From positions 93,501 to 157,500 of the forward strand of contig RPFO01001428.1 of NCBI GenBank assembly GCA_009746045.1: a DNA stretch of 64,000 nucleotides. Reading direction: 5' to 3'. Position 1 is the first letter of the stretch. The number at the start of each line of letters is the position of its first letter. Origin of the DNA: Mesostigma viride (Eukaryota > Streptophyta > Mesostigmatophyceae > Mesostigmatales > Mesostigmataceae). The notes under the pieces are model-generated. The model was not told the origin of the DNA. It did no database searches and saw nothing but the letters and a program-made list of their open reading frames with translations. Shown piece after piece: positions 1-22,251 of the stretch. Both the position numbers and the translations under genes were made by a program.

Positions 1-566
1 GGTCATTTTCAAGGAACAACTGTGGACTGCTCAATCAAGGTCAACGCAAACGATGGCCAGAACACAAAGCCAAAGCCATGGAATGTTAAGAGGCGAGACA
101 TCAGATATCTTCAACGAAACAACTGTCTCACCATGGCTATTAAAGTGGTCACAGCCACCTAGCAAACAATAATGAAACCAGATCTGGCCAGGTCTTCAAT
201 GCCATCAAGGGCAGCACGCAGCATCTACAGACATTCGTGGCATGCCCCTCAAGTCTTTCAATCGCATGCCGATAATCATGCCGTGGACTTCAAGGGTGGA
301 ACCAAGGGTCAAAACTACACCAAACAATGGAGCAGGTTGTGGACAAACCCATTACATAACCCACTCGGCGCGGCAAGGATGGCGCACATGGCGTTAATGC
401 ACTACCTCATTCACTCCGGCCAGCTCCCTCCCCACCTCTTTCGGTGCCCGTCTCCTCTTTTCCCGCCTGATTTCCGCCCGTGTCGGCCTCACACCTAGCG
501 CAACTGGTTGCCACCCTACTTTTGCCCATGTCGACTATACTTCTTGCGAACCTATTTCCTGCCCGT
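1..566. other. Downstream flank of the doublecortin gene, no gene seen
   Basis: This stretch follows the stop codon of the minus-strand doublecortin gene. I see no convincing coding sequence on either strand. It should contain the 3' untranslated region and poly(A) site of that gene; a minus-strand TGTAA, the usual green-algal poly(A) signal, lies at 352-356, about 210 bases past the stop codon. Confidence 0.4.
352..356 (-). promoter_or_regulatory. Possible poly(A) signal (TGTAA on the minus strand)
   Basis: TGTAA is the common poly(A) signal of green algae. This copy is about 210 bases downstream of the doublecortin stop codon at 567-569. A pentamer occurs often by chance, so the call is tentative. 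Confidence 0.25.
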
Positions 567-12009
<11,443 letters not shown>

Positions 12010-12109
12010 GGGCAGCGGGAGGTCATCGAAACCCTCGGACCCGTCGTCACTTACATCATCCCTGCGGAGGAGTAGATGCGACAGGATGAGGCCATGAGCG
12101 AAAAGGTTA

Positions 12110-13020
12110 CGTATCTAGCTCGCCATACGTCCGCCGGGCAAGCAGATGGTCGGTTAACACGACTGACATAACGCGGTTACTGAATAAAAGAAATCTCTAT
12201 TGGAAACCGTGCAGAAATGTTTGAATGTCATATATCCCCAGCGACCTTGCGACTGAGAATCAAAGCCTCAGCCAGCATTGACGTAAAATATCTCGGCGAG
12301 TTGATAACGATATAAGCTACTATTTGATAACACAGCCCTGAGTGCCTGCAACTTTTGGCTTTTAAAATAGAATCTTCGCGCGCGCCTTGCAAAGAGGCTT
12401 ATCCACACTTGACGGACACAGGTCCCTAACTCAGGGTAAGGGCGCGCTGCGTGTCCGAAACCACGCGTTAACGCCATAACTAGCACTTCCGCACTAATCA
12501 ACACGCTCTCACTACGAGATACATCTCGAAAGGGCAGATCCTCACCTCATTGTCAGACCGCGTCCAGATAACCCGCTATTGCAGCAGCAGTACCCTCGGA
12601 TAGCACAGCTTTCGCGCGCTACGCAACTCGGGAGGCGTCCGAACTCTTTATCCTAAGGATGTGCAAGCACAAAGACGTGCTTTCCGGGCTAGGCACCTAC
12701 CTAATCTTTTCGTCTCGCGACTTAGCACAATGGAAATCCAGGTCCTACCAACATGGGGAAACTGCCTGCATCCTAAATGATCCCTCGGCACGTTGAAAGC
12801 CCGGCTCGTCGAAGCAACGTACACATGTAACACATGACACATCTAGCCCGCTTCTTCTGGGGCTCTCGCCTGGAATTCGTCCGTTGCCACACTCTGACTG
12901 TCCGCACTTCCCCCTGCAGATACGCTGTACGCTTCCGGGAAACCACCCTTTGGAGCGCCCGATATTTGTACCGAGCCCTGGGCCAAACGCTCCATCCTTT
13001 TTCAAATCTGGGTGCACAGC

Positions 13021-13106
<86 letters not shown>

Positions 13107-13968
13107 CCCACGCCGCCCAAGGGCAGCAGAGATCTATAGTGGCCGATGTCTATAGTGGCCGAGATCTATAGTTGGCCGGGTGCACAGTAGTCTACGAAAC
13201 GTTCAGTCGTACACTGACTACACTCCACTAGTAGTATGACCGCGCTTTTCCGTGGAAGCCCTTCGTGACGCGACGCGCGTCCAAATCGTCGCCGGCGGGA
13301 GCGTACACCCGTACCGTTGTCAGCACCTTCAAGATGCATAATGCCTCCACGTGGCGAATAAATCTTTCCCAGTTCGGATTTCGGAAGCAACGCGTGCAGA
13401 ACTGCAGATCTGCCTGAGCTGGAGCCTGGAAGCTTTGGACAGCAATTTGGGATTGCCTACTGGCACACTTGGCACTTGGCACTTCCACAACACAGCCCCG
13501 AAAAGCAATTACCAAGGCAGTAAAACAAGGCACAAGGGTGATGCTTTAGAACATGGCTGTGGCCAGGCGTTGCTAAGCAAAATAGGCAACCGCTTGGTAT
13601 TCGCATTCCCAGCGTTTAATATCCTTTCTCAGGATTTACTTTTTTTCTCAGGATTTACGAGAATCGCACATAATGGCTGCGCGGAACAGTAAGAGACCTT
13701 GTCCAATCATGAATTGTACTTGTAATGCGTAATGCCATTCAGACTAGATGCAAAACATGGTGTAACAGCAACTGGATTTGAAGTGTAGCGAACGCAAGGC
13801 GAAGGGACAGCCAAAAAATTATCGCCGGCTGAAGTTATCGTTGTTATGAGCAGAATTGTCACGTATAAGTTGTGAGGAATCTCAGATACGATGTTAAGAA
13901 CGTGGTCAAATGCCGCACATGTGAACACAAAGTCCTATTCGTAATTGTAATAAAAAAGGCAGTCAACA
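12110..13968. promoter_or_regulatory. Divergent intergenic region between the DCX and SWC6 genes
   Basis: The minus-strand DCX gene and the plus-strand SWC6 gene start on opposite sides of this interval, so it should hold both promoters and possibly an upstream DCX exon. Visible content is a TTG run near 13020-13104 and three copies of a motif like gatctatagtggccg at about 13130-13180. I found no convincing coding sequence. Confidence 0.5.
13020..13104. repeat. (TTG)n trinucleotide microsatellite
   Basis: About 28 uninterrupted TTG units in the divergent intergenic region. Poly-Leu, poly-Val and poly-Asn frames over it are not genes. Confidence 0.95.
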
Positions 13969-16424
13969 ATGGATGATCCTGGCCCCTCGACCCAGGAGAG
14001 GCGATCAACCAGAAAGCGTGTCGTCTCCCAGGGTATGGCCGTGGTGGATGAGGCCACCCGCAGACGAGCAGCCATGGCAAGGCTGGATGCCCTTGAGAGC
14101 GACAACGCTGGCCTTGACGCTCAAGAGGATGAAGACGATAGCGAATACGTCGCTGAAGAGGAGGAGGACGGTGCGTGCACTCCGCTTAATGCCAGGGCCC
14201 CCGTTTCGTGCCCTCGTTTCCATTCCCTGCGCCGTACGTTTTCCGTAGACGATGACACTACCTAGGCAGCCTGCCTCCCTCCTTCCATCCACAGGCGCGC
14301 TAGGACAGCCCCAGAAGAAGACACCGGGCGCCGTGAAACGGAAGAAGACTCGTGCGTCTGGCCGGCTCGGGGCCAACGCCGGACAGAAGGGGGCGGTGAA
14401 GCCCTTCCCACAACTGCTTGCCGAGGCATGTGCATCCTTGACCTTCTGCCATGCATGGCCACATGCGACAGGGTTGTCTACCGTTTTTAATTGCGCAACG
14501 TCCTCGCTCTTTTTTGCGTTCCCACCAATCGCATCTTTGGATTGTGACCATGCACACCGTTGTGTAAACGGCCACACGCACCTGCTCATAGTGACCTGCT
14601 GCTAGCCATGGCCACACACGCACCTGTGCATAGTGACCACAAACGTAGCTAGCCATGGCCACACACACACCTGCGCATAGTGACCTGCAGCTAGCCATGG
14701 CCACACACGCACCTGCGCATAGTGACCTGCTGTTAGCCATGGCCACACACACACCTGCGCATAGTGACCTGCTGCTAGCCATGGCCACACACACACCTGC
14801 GCATAGTGACCTGCTGCTAGCCATGGCCACACACACACCTGCGCATAGTGACCTGCTGCTAGCCATGGCCACACACACACCTGCGCATAGTGACCTGCTG
14901 CTGGCCATGGCCACACACGCACCTGCGCATAGTGACCACAAACGCATCTAGCCATGGCCACACACACCTCTGTGCATAGTGACCACAAACGTAGCTAGCC
15001 ATGGCCACACACGCACCTGCGCATAGTGACCTGCAGCTAGCCATGTCCACACACGCACCTGCGCATAGTGACCTGCTGCTAGCCATGGCCACACACACAC
15101 CTGCGCATAGTGACCTGCAGCTAGCCATGTCCACACACGCACCTGCGCATAGTGACCTGCTGCTAGCCATGGCCACACACACACCTGCGCATAGTGACCT
15201 GCTGCTAGCCATGGCCACACACGCACCTGCGCATAGTGACCTGCTGCTAGCCATGGCCACACACACACCTGCGCATAGTGACCTGCTGCTGGCCATGGCC
15301 ACACACGCACCTGCGCTTAGTGACCACAAACGCATCTAGCCATGGCCACACACACACACCTGTGCATAGTGACCTGCTGCTAGCCATTGCCACACACGCA
15401 CCTGTGCATAGTGACCTGCTGCTAGCCATGGCCACACACGCACCTGCGCATAGTGACCACAAACGCAGCTAGCCATGGCCACACACGCACCTGTGCATAG
15501 TGACCACACACGCAGCTAGCCATGGCCACACAGTGACCGCCATTGCCCACCCTCTTTGAATGCCCATGTTCATGATCCCATGGGATGTTTCAAAACTTTG
15601 TGCATATGGCAGGCATGCTGGGTGGCTCTTTAAATTGCGTTGGATGTAGTATTAGACTGGCAGCTTGTTGAGGGTGAGCATCCCCCGAGATGGCTGTGGA
15701 TGCCTAGCCATGCTGCGGATCCTCTCTGCGTTGCCAGTCAGAGATGTGCCGTGTGCTGCGGTATCAGGGTGGGTTGCATTCCAAACTTCTAGTCGGGTGG
15801 GCCTTTCCGTTCTCAACGACATCGATCACACCTAGTGCTACCTGCCGGTGCTGGCGTGTACGGGGGTATTAAGAGCCAGCACCCCCCAAACTGATGAGGT
15901 TTCGCTGACATCATCCATTACCTTGCACGTTAGCATATGTGCCGCCTGCTGTTAGCATATGCTACTGTATGCCTGTCCGCTGTTGTGGACCTGCCAATGC
16001 CCCTTGCCTCCTTGATACACGCCTTTTTCCTTACCTGGGGGGTAAAGACGGTCGGAATCTATTTTTATGGGTTGCCTTGGGAAGCCGTGGGACCCATTTG
16101 CCTACCCTATAATGGCCTGCCCATGCTTGTTCACCCCCCCGCCAGCCCCCTAATTGTATCCCTGCTGGCATTCCTACTTGCAACCCCCCCCCCCGCCTCC
16201 CCGCCTACTCGCGCCCCCAGGCCAACCTCCAAGCCCTCCCAGCGCACGTCCCCACGTACTTGACGGCCGCGATGGGCCCCCCCAAGGCCACCTCGGTGCG
16301 CAAGTTCTGCTCCATCTGCGGCTTCACCGCGCCGTACACATGCACACGGTGTGGCGCGCGGTTCTGCTGCGGGCGCTGCCAGTCGGTTCACGCGGACACA
16401 CGCTGCCTCAAGTTCCTGGCGTGA
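13969..16424 (+). CDS. SWC6: SWR1-complex HIT zinc-finger subunit (SWC6/ZNHIT1/VPS71 family)
   Basis: Nuclear subunit of the SWR1/SRCAP remodeller, which exchanges H2A for H2A.Z in nucleosomes. Exons are 13969-14170, 14295-14425 and 16221-16424, giving 178 residues, close to plant SEF/SWC6. Residues 1-70 are polar with an acidic EDEDDSEYVAEEEED stretch. Exon 2 is basic (KRKKTRASGR) and ends FPQLLAE. Exon 3 continues ANLQALPAHVPTYL, a hallmark of the plant proteins just before the zinc finger. The zf-HIT ligands are C141, C144, C152, C155, C160, C164, H168 and C173, and the protein ends CLKFLA. Intron 1 is GT-AG. Intron 2 must use a GC donor (GAG|GCATGT) to keep frame and contains a large minisatellite. 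Confidence 0.93.
14573..15535. repeat. 42-bp minisatellite in SWC6 intron 2
   Basis: About 20 units of a 42-bp repeat containing gctagccatggccacacac and cctgcgcatagtgacctgct, with some shorter variant units. Because 42 is a multiple of three, several frames stay open on both strands; these are not genes. Confidence 0.93.
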
Positions 16425-17075
16425 GGGTGACATGTTCCCGTTAGCACTACGTAGCAAAGCCGGCCATGGGTTTTGTTGGGAGACCTGGCTAGCCACCAGC
16501 CCAGTAACAAGGGAAGGACTTCAACCCTAGGTAGAAGCTAGCCTGGTAGGATTACATGAGCTTTGGGGGAAGGACGGGCGTGAGCTTTGGGTTAAGGACT
16601 TGGTTAGGTAGGTAGCCTGACTGGACAGATTAGTAACTAGCTCAAACTCATCATTCATTGTGCGGGCTGCAATCTCTGTGACCCCCCAGTGATTGAGGAA
16701 AGCCAGTGCGTGCCCATGCCTGGCCAAAGAAAGGGGTTGCCAATCATTCCGCACCCACTAATTACCTCCTTGCCATCTGTACTGTGATGCAATGGCCCCG
16801 TTGGACACAGGCATGTCAGTCTACATGGCTTCTGTGTGTGCTAGAAACACTACAGGTCTGCATCCGTACGGTACGGATGCATGATCCGTCGGATCATGCA
16901 AATCTTGCTCATGCGAGTCAAATGAGCGCTGTATGGGCAGCCGCATCCATGCCGGCACATGTGGCATGACCAGGTGGCCCCTCTACTTTTAATTGGAATC
17001 GCGGCACATGTGTTTTGATGATGGCTGGCGCCTAAGCAAGAACACTTCATATTTATTTACAAGACGATATCATCA
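16425..17075. other. Downstream flank of SWC6, no gene seen
   Basis: Holds the 3' end of SWC6 and unassigned sequence. The only structure noticed is a pair of adjoining palindromes at 16860-16899: GCATCCGTAC with its complement one base away, then GCATGATCC with its complement three bases away. Confidence 0.5.
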
Positions 17076-17515
17076 TGCTGCAAGATCGAGCTGGCCGCCC
17101 ACCGCCGTCCCCGCTCGCGGGGTAAGGCCGGGGCGCCTCCGCTTCTTCTCATCTTTGAGAACCCGGCGGACAAGATTTCTTTTCTCAGACGCCGCAAGCG
17201 GCTCGAGAAGACTCACTTCACCCTGGACGACGACTTGACCCTGGCGCAGCAACAACGGCGACGGGAGCTATGGCCGACCTACCTCCAGCTCCGGCAGACC
17301 GCGGCGGGGAAGCCGATGTACTGGAAGGGGGCGGCCATCTACGTCGGCCACAAGCCCTGGCAAGCGAACCCCGCGGCCCCAGCACCTCCAGACGCCCTAG
17401 CTTAGGGGAATACATCAGTAGTAGTGTAGAATAGTCAGGCCTAGCCAACGTGGCCTTGTACATGTACGCCTACTACAGGCACTATACCAGCTGTTTAATT
17501 AATTAATTAATAGAC
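17076..17515 (+). mobile_element. ORF1-only LINE-like retroposon fragment, copy 1
   Basis: The frame ending at the TAG 17403-17405 encodes a tail with FLRRRKRLEKTHF, then LDDDLTLAQQQRRRELWP, then YWKGAAIYV. This pattern (basic block, D-D-L-T, arginines, W-x-G, hydrophobic strand) matches the C-terminal domain of many LINE ORF1 proteins. A short 3' untranslated region and a (TTAA)n tail at about 17497-17512 follow directly, with no reverse transcriptase. Related copies lie at 19.88-20.48 and 26.81-27.54 kb. The 5' boundary is uncertain. Confidence 0.6.
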
Positions 17516-17755
17516 ACGTGACTGCGTCACGTGAGCATAAGTCCTCAGTGGGAGGGGAACATGGGATGGAATGGATGGTATAAGCTATCTAGGTCCTAGT
17601 TACAGGGGTGTGGGCACCGCGGCCCGAATCGCTATGGATGCCATACTTGGTCACACGCGGAGCCCCCACAGGCTTGGGGGTGGTCTCCTTCATCACTACT
17701 TGCCATCTATCCTTGCGCACCATCTGCCTCCATATTACAGACAATACCAGCTGAT
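17498..17755 (-). repeat. 5'-truncated 3' end of LINE-2
   Basis: This segment is nearly identical to 58712-58970, the 3' end of the LINE-2 copy there: an (ATTA)n tail, then gacacgtgactgcgtcacgt and about 240 further bases. It lies tail to tail with the ORF1-only retroposon, so the (TTAA)n run serves as the tail of both. Confidence 0.75.
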
Positions 17756-17874
17756 GCCTCAGCATTATTTAGTCATGTACATGTGTGCCTATGATGTGCC
17801 ACACACCAGATGATGCCTAGCTTTATTTAGTTATGCTGTGCCCATGCAGAGAGCACTCTCTGCTGAGACGCCAT

Positions 17875-19843
17875 TAAAATTAAATTAAATTATAACATGC
17901 CTCCGTTGGGAGATCATGTAGCACATATTCCTTGATGGGTGGTGGAGTGGGGAGAGCCGCGTAATCGGACTAACCTAACGCTAATCTAGCTAGTCTAGAA
18001 AAATCCTAACTACCCTACTCATCAAAACGCCTCCTCCTCTTGGGGGGAGGTGGCTTGCCCACAGGGTCGGGCGTGTGAGCCTTGACAATCTTCTTCCACC
18101 GCGTCTTGTTCTGCATGGCAGTCCAAAGAAGGGAGAGAGAGTGGATGCGGTATTCAAACTGGGATGGGACCAGTAGGTCATCCAGCAACATCTGTACGTA
18201 CTTCGTGACATGTTTCCCGACCTTTTTGGCAATGCCCTTGGGGCCAGGCCAGGTCAGAATGTGCCGCCCTGGCTGGCCAAGCCGCTGGGGGCCTGCCAGA
18301 CCAAGGGCGGTGTCGACCTGGCTGGTGCGAGCAAGGTGTCCTACAAATGCTATCCTACGCTGTCTAATCTCGTCCAAAATACGAAGCATGCCCTGATACA
18401 AAGACTCTGATGATGGTCGCTTGGAAAACCCTACGTTCAGGACCTGCCGGAGCATCCTGTAAACTGTGCCGTCTACCCTAGCTGCCAGTGTGGGTGTGAG
18501 TGTCCAGGCCTCGGCGCCATACGTGAGCACCGTGAGGACGAGGACCTTGAAGAGCATGCGCTTGCGGTGCTCGCCCAGGCCCTTGGAGCGCCAGTAGGTG
18601 TTGAGCGAACGAAGCCTAGCCCAGGCCAGGCCGATGCGGGTGTCCACATCGTCGGCGGTGTCACGGTGCCAACTCCCCAACAGTTTGAAGCGATCGCGGA
18701 ACGGGACCGTCGTCCCGTCGAGCAGGCGCGGCAGCGGCGGTGTACTGGAGGCCCCAATCACCATCGCCTCAGTTTTGACACTAATCTCCAACCCCACCGC
18801 CCTCGCCTCCAGGCCCAGACAGTCCAGCCAGGTCTGAATGTGCTCGGGGCGCGCGATGAGGGTGGTGTCATCCGCATAAATCAGGTCGGCACTCGGCCAG
18901 GCGGTAGCCAGGTTCAACCCCGCCGTGCTCTTTCTCGTTAAGGATGTCCAAGCCTGGCTCGAACCCCTTAAGAGCAGTAAAGCGCGCACGTGCTCGGCGC
19001 ATGACGTGATCCACGACAATAATGAACAGGTATGGGGACAGGACACAACCTTGCCACACCCCGTGGTGAAGGGGGAATGGTGGGGTGGTGCCTTCCGCAG
19101 TCCGCACTACTGCCTGTGAGCCCTCATACAGTCGGCGAATGGCAGCAATAAACGCAGGTGGCACTCGATCCAGAGCTAGGATGGCCCAAAGAGCCTCCCA
19201 GAGGACCGTGTCAAAGGCCTTGATATAGTCAACAAAAATGAAGACCAGCGGCAAACTGTCAGGGGGGAGGCGACGCACCTCCTCCATCAACCGGCGCGCG
19301 ACAAACACAGCCATGACAGTGTTACGACCACGACGGAAACCCATCTGAGACTCACCCAGGTGTGGGTCCAGCGCGGCGCGGAGCCTAGCTGTGCAGCATC
19401 ATGCGCATGAAGACCTTCAGCGCGGCGCTCTGGAGGCAGACACCCCGGTAGTTACCGGGGTCTGAGCAGCAGAGCCCTTCTTGTACAGCATGACGCGAAT
19501 GGCCGTCTGCCACTCAGCAGGCGGAGGCTCGTCAGAAAGCAGGACACGGTTGCAGAACGCCAGCAGAAGCTCCCTCACCGCTGGATCAGGGGTCTTCAGC
19601 AGCTCAGCAGAAAGGTGGTCGGCACCAACCGCCGCATCGTACCGCAGGCGAGCAAGGGCGCCGTCCAATTCCTTCAAAGTGAAGGGGTGGACGACGTCGT
19701 CAGTGGCAAGGCAGCCCTCCTGCAAGGCGGGGACTTGGTAGTCCGCGGCCGAGGAGGGGGGCGCTGGCGGCGGCGGGGATCCGGCAACCCCGAGGCGGGC
19801 GGGCGTCTCGGGGTGAAGCGGCGCCATGCCCTAGCCTTTGGGG
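17875..19843 (-). mobile_element. LINE-1-like non-LTR retrotransposon, copy A, 5'-truncated
   Basis: A minus-strand copy with an (ATTTA)n tail at its left end. An 11-bp target duplication, TGAGACGCCAT, flanks it at 17864-17874 and 19844-19854. The sequence without the insertion is represented by a related unoccupied site near 20185-20275, which supports the boundaries. It carries most of the reverse transcriptase and the full 3' end but no endonuclease. Bases 19822-19840 at the 5' junction repeat the flank beyond the target site, as expected from template switching at the end of insertion. Confidence 0.88.
18015..19827 (-). pseudogene. LINE-1-like reverse transcriptase, broken by frameshifts
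   Basis: Non-LTR reverse transcriptase that would copy element RNA at a nicked target. Visible in order: an N-terminal segment with ADHLSAELLK and YKKGSA (19827-19450), GFRRGRNTVMAVF, motif A FIFVDYIKAFDTV, motif B GVWQGCVLSPYLF, motif C LIYADDTTLI, motif D GLEISVKTEAM, then a thumb and tail with YGAEAW, FVGHLAR and a basic end. At least two frame changes, near 19450 and in the 18870-19046 overlap, break the frame. The catalytic Asp residues of motifs A and C remain. Confidence 0.88.
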
Positions 19844-19879
19844 TGAGACGCCATGCCCTAGCCTTTGTATAGCCATATA

Positions 19880-20482
19880 ATGATCTTCCCCCCTGGGGGT
19901 GGGGGGGTGGGGGGGTGGGGGGTGGGGGGGGTGGGGGGGGGGAGGAGTATACAGGAGGGGGGCGGTCATCCACGTTGACCACAAGCCATGGATGGCAGGC
20001 CCCTCCTGCCACCTCAGACTAGGGAATATATACCAGTAGTGTAGATTAGTCAGGCTTAGCCTAGCATGTGGCCCACGCGCATGTGCGCCCATAATGGCCC
20101 CCATGGATGATGCCTTCAGCATTTAGCCAAGCCATGCCTATAATGGGACCTCCCATGGATGTTGCATTAAGAATTTAGCCATGCTATGCCTATGCAGAGA
20201 GACGCTCTCTGTTGAGAAGCCACATTACAATGCACTAGCTCTTGTCTATAGCCATGATGATCTTCCTCCCCCATGCCGGGATCCCCATAGTTGGGTTGAA
20301 CCCGAGACAGCATGGTGGTGCCGGTGCCCTTGAGGCACCTAGAGAGCAAGTACGTGTTGCTTACATTCCACTCTTGCAGGAAGTAGCTTAGAATGTTAGA
20401 AAGCCATACCCCTTCTCCGGGATATGTGCTACATGTACTCCCAACGGAGTTATGTTACTAATTAATTAATTAATTAATCTTC
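19880..20482 (+). mobile_element. ORF1-only retroposon fragment, copy 3
   Basis: The frame through 19965-20020 reads GAVIHVDHKPW, matching GAAIYVGHKPW of copy 1. Its 3' region (agggaatatataccagtag, tagtcaggc) is also shared, and it ends near an (AATT)n tail at about 20457-20480. Upstream is a G-rich tract at 19890-19950. Bases 20400-20470 also resemble a plus-oriented LINE-1 3' end, so the last part may be a separate tail. Confidence 0.5.
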
Positions 20483-20550
20483 CCCCCTGCCTTTAAAATT
20501 AAATTAAATTATAACATGACTCCGTTGGGAGATCATGTAGCACATATTCC

Positions 20551-22251
20551 CTAGGTTGGCAAATACGGGTACGGGGTATAATACGCGGACCTAAAATACG
20601 CGTATTATACGTGGGGGGTGTAAAATACGCGGCGGTAAAATACGCGACCGTTTTTGTGGTCCAATTGTCAGTCACCCAATTAGCACGCTCCTTGATGATG
20701 GTCATGCAGTTATTGCAACTGAAATTTGGTGTATATGCTTATTTATTAACATCTTCCATTAATTTATGCCCTGCAATCCTATCTGATTATGATTTGTTAA
20801 ATGCTGGGGGGAGCAGACTGCAACGGGAACTGTAAGGAATCAATTAATTAGTTAATTGTAAGGAAAGCCATCCACTATATAATGCATGAGAGGACATAAG
20901 ACACAAGGTCCAAGGACCTTGCTCTCAAGGATCCCACAACAAGCTCCATACACATACACACATGTGCACACACATTCATCATTGACAAAATGCACAACAG
21001 CAGAGGACATAAGACACAAGGTCCAAGGACCTTGCTCTCAAGGATCCCACAACAAGCTCCATACACATACACACATGTGCACACACATTCATCATGCATT
21101 GACAAAATGCACAACAGCACCCCCGCTGCCATGGAGATTACTCCACGTTGGTCCATGCAATTATTCAAGCCAGCACGGCCATGCTTTCATAACGGCAGCG
21201 CATGCAGCCCTTGTTCTCACTATACTATTGCTAGTAACTTGTGAGTTATAACTTCATGTCCCATCCATCACATGGGTCCATGCAACCATCGGCCATCACC
21301 CACTAGCTGCCATCACATACTACACCGGCTGAAGATGGTATAAGTATTTTCGGGTACCATCTGCTTGAAAGAGGCGCTCTCAGCCGCATTGAAGGCAATG
21401 CCGTTCTCGATAAAAAATTCGGCAGCCAGCAGCTGGATACCTTGTTCGTCGACGGGAACCAGCCATTTGGTGATGCTCAGCTGGCCTTGATGCTTGCTGG
21501 GAACCGACGACAAGTCAGCCGGCGCAGCCCCTCCCATCTCCGCCATTGCCCTGTTCAAAGTGTGCACCTTCTTGGCGTCTGACTTCTGCAACTTGTTGTT
21601 AGCAATCCTGAGAAACCTGTTCCGGATATTCGGTGGAATTTTGTCGCAGGGTAACACCCCTTCCCCTGCGATTCCGGCAAAGTGTGCACGGACTCGGAAT
21701 ACGCTTATTGGCCCCGCCTTGTAGGAGAAGTTCTTGTTGCAAAATGAGCAGAACATCCTCGACACATACTGCGTTGTGTTACTAACAGCATCCGTGACTG
21801 CTTCTTTCTTCTCGACAACGAAATCCCATTCAGGCCCTTTCTTCGGCATGGCTGCAAATCGAAAATGGCTGCACACTATCGCACAGTCGCACTGGCCTCG
21901 TCCTCGCTATATTGCATTACACCGTCAGTAGCACAGCTGGCATTTGCTGTCATTATGCGTGATGTACCTAGTCCTAGCTGTCTCCTACCGGCCAAAGATT
22001 TTGCAAGGCTTGCGCTTTATGGAAAGAACTGTACGCATCTACTTCTAGTAGTAAAAATCTCAAATGTGCAGTGAACGCGCCGCGCCCAGAACCTGGGCAC
22101 CGCGCCAGTGCCCGCTGCCCGCTGGTACCCCCGAAAAATTCTAAGTCCAAACCGCGTATTCTGAAGTAAAGTACGCGTACATACGGCGGAGGCCTTCAGT
22201 GTACGTTTTCCCGTACTTCTGCGGCTCCGTACGGCGTACTGACCAACCCGG
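20551..22251 (-). mobile_element. Non-autonomous hAT-type transposon, copy 1
   Basis: Flanked by a perfect 8-bp target duplication CATATTCC (20543-20550 and 22252-22259), the hallmark length for hAT. Ends are CTAGGTTGG and, inverted, CCGGGTTGG. The left end carries repeated AATACGCG-type motifs likely to be transposase-binding sites. It keeps only the N-terminal part of a transposase gene and contains a tandem duplication of about 112 bp at 20888-21117. It is inserted into the 3' end of a LINE-1 copy. Confidence 0.9.
21313..21849 (-). pseudogene. hAT transposase N-terminal remnant (BED zinc finger)
   Basis: The 178-residue frame from the ATG at 21849 starts MPKKGPEWDF. A BED-type finger has CSFCNKNF, then RVRAHFAGIAGEG and LPCDKIPPNIR, the spacing usual in hAT transposases. 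Near the end is FIENGIAFNAAESASF, like the GI-x-F-N-x-x-x-S-x-x-F start of the hAT catalytic core. The rest of the DDE core and the C-terminal dimerisation domain are absent, so it cannot act as a transposase. The N-terminal part is close to the protein at 56937. Confidence 0.85.

Noticed and set aside
12268-13692. Several 70-115 residue frames in the DCX-SWC6 intergenic region
   Set aside because: No motif, no splice-consistent extension, and some run through the TTG microsatellite.
14600-15472. Repetitive frames (for example MATHTPAHSDLLLA) as a repeat protein
   Set aside because: The 42-bp unit keeps several frames open on both strands, and the SWC6 frame needs the interval to be an intron.
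14573-15535. CRISPR-like array
   Set aside because: Units are contiguous with no unique spacers, the genome is eukaryotic, and no cas gene is present.
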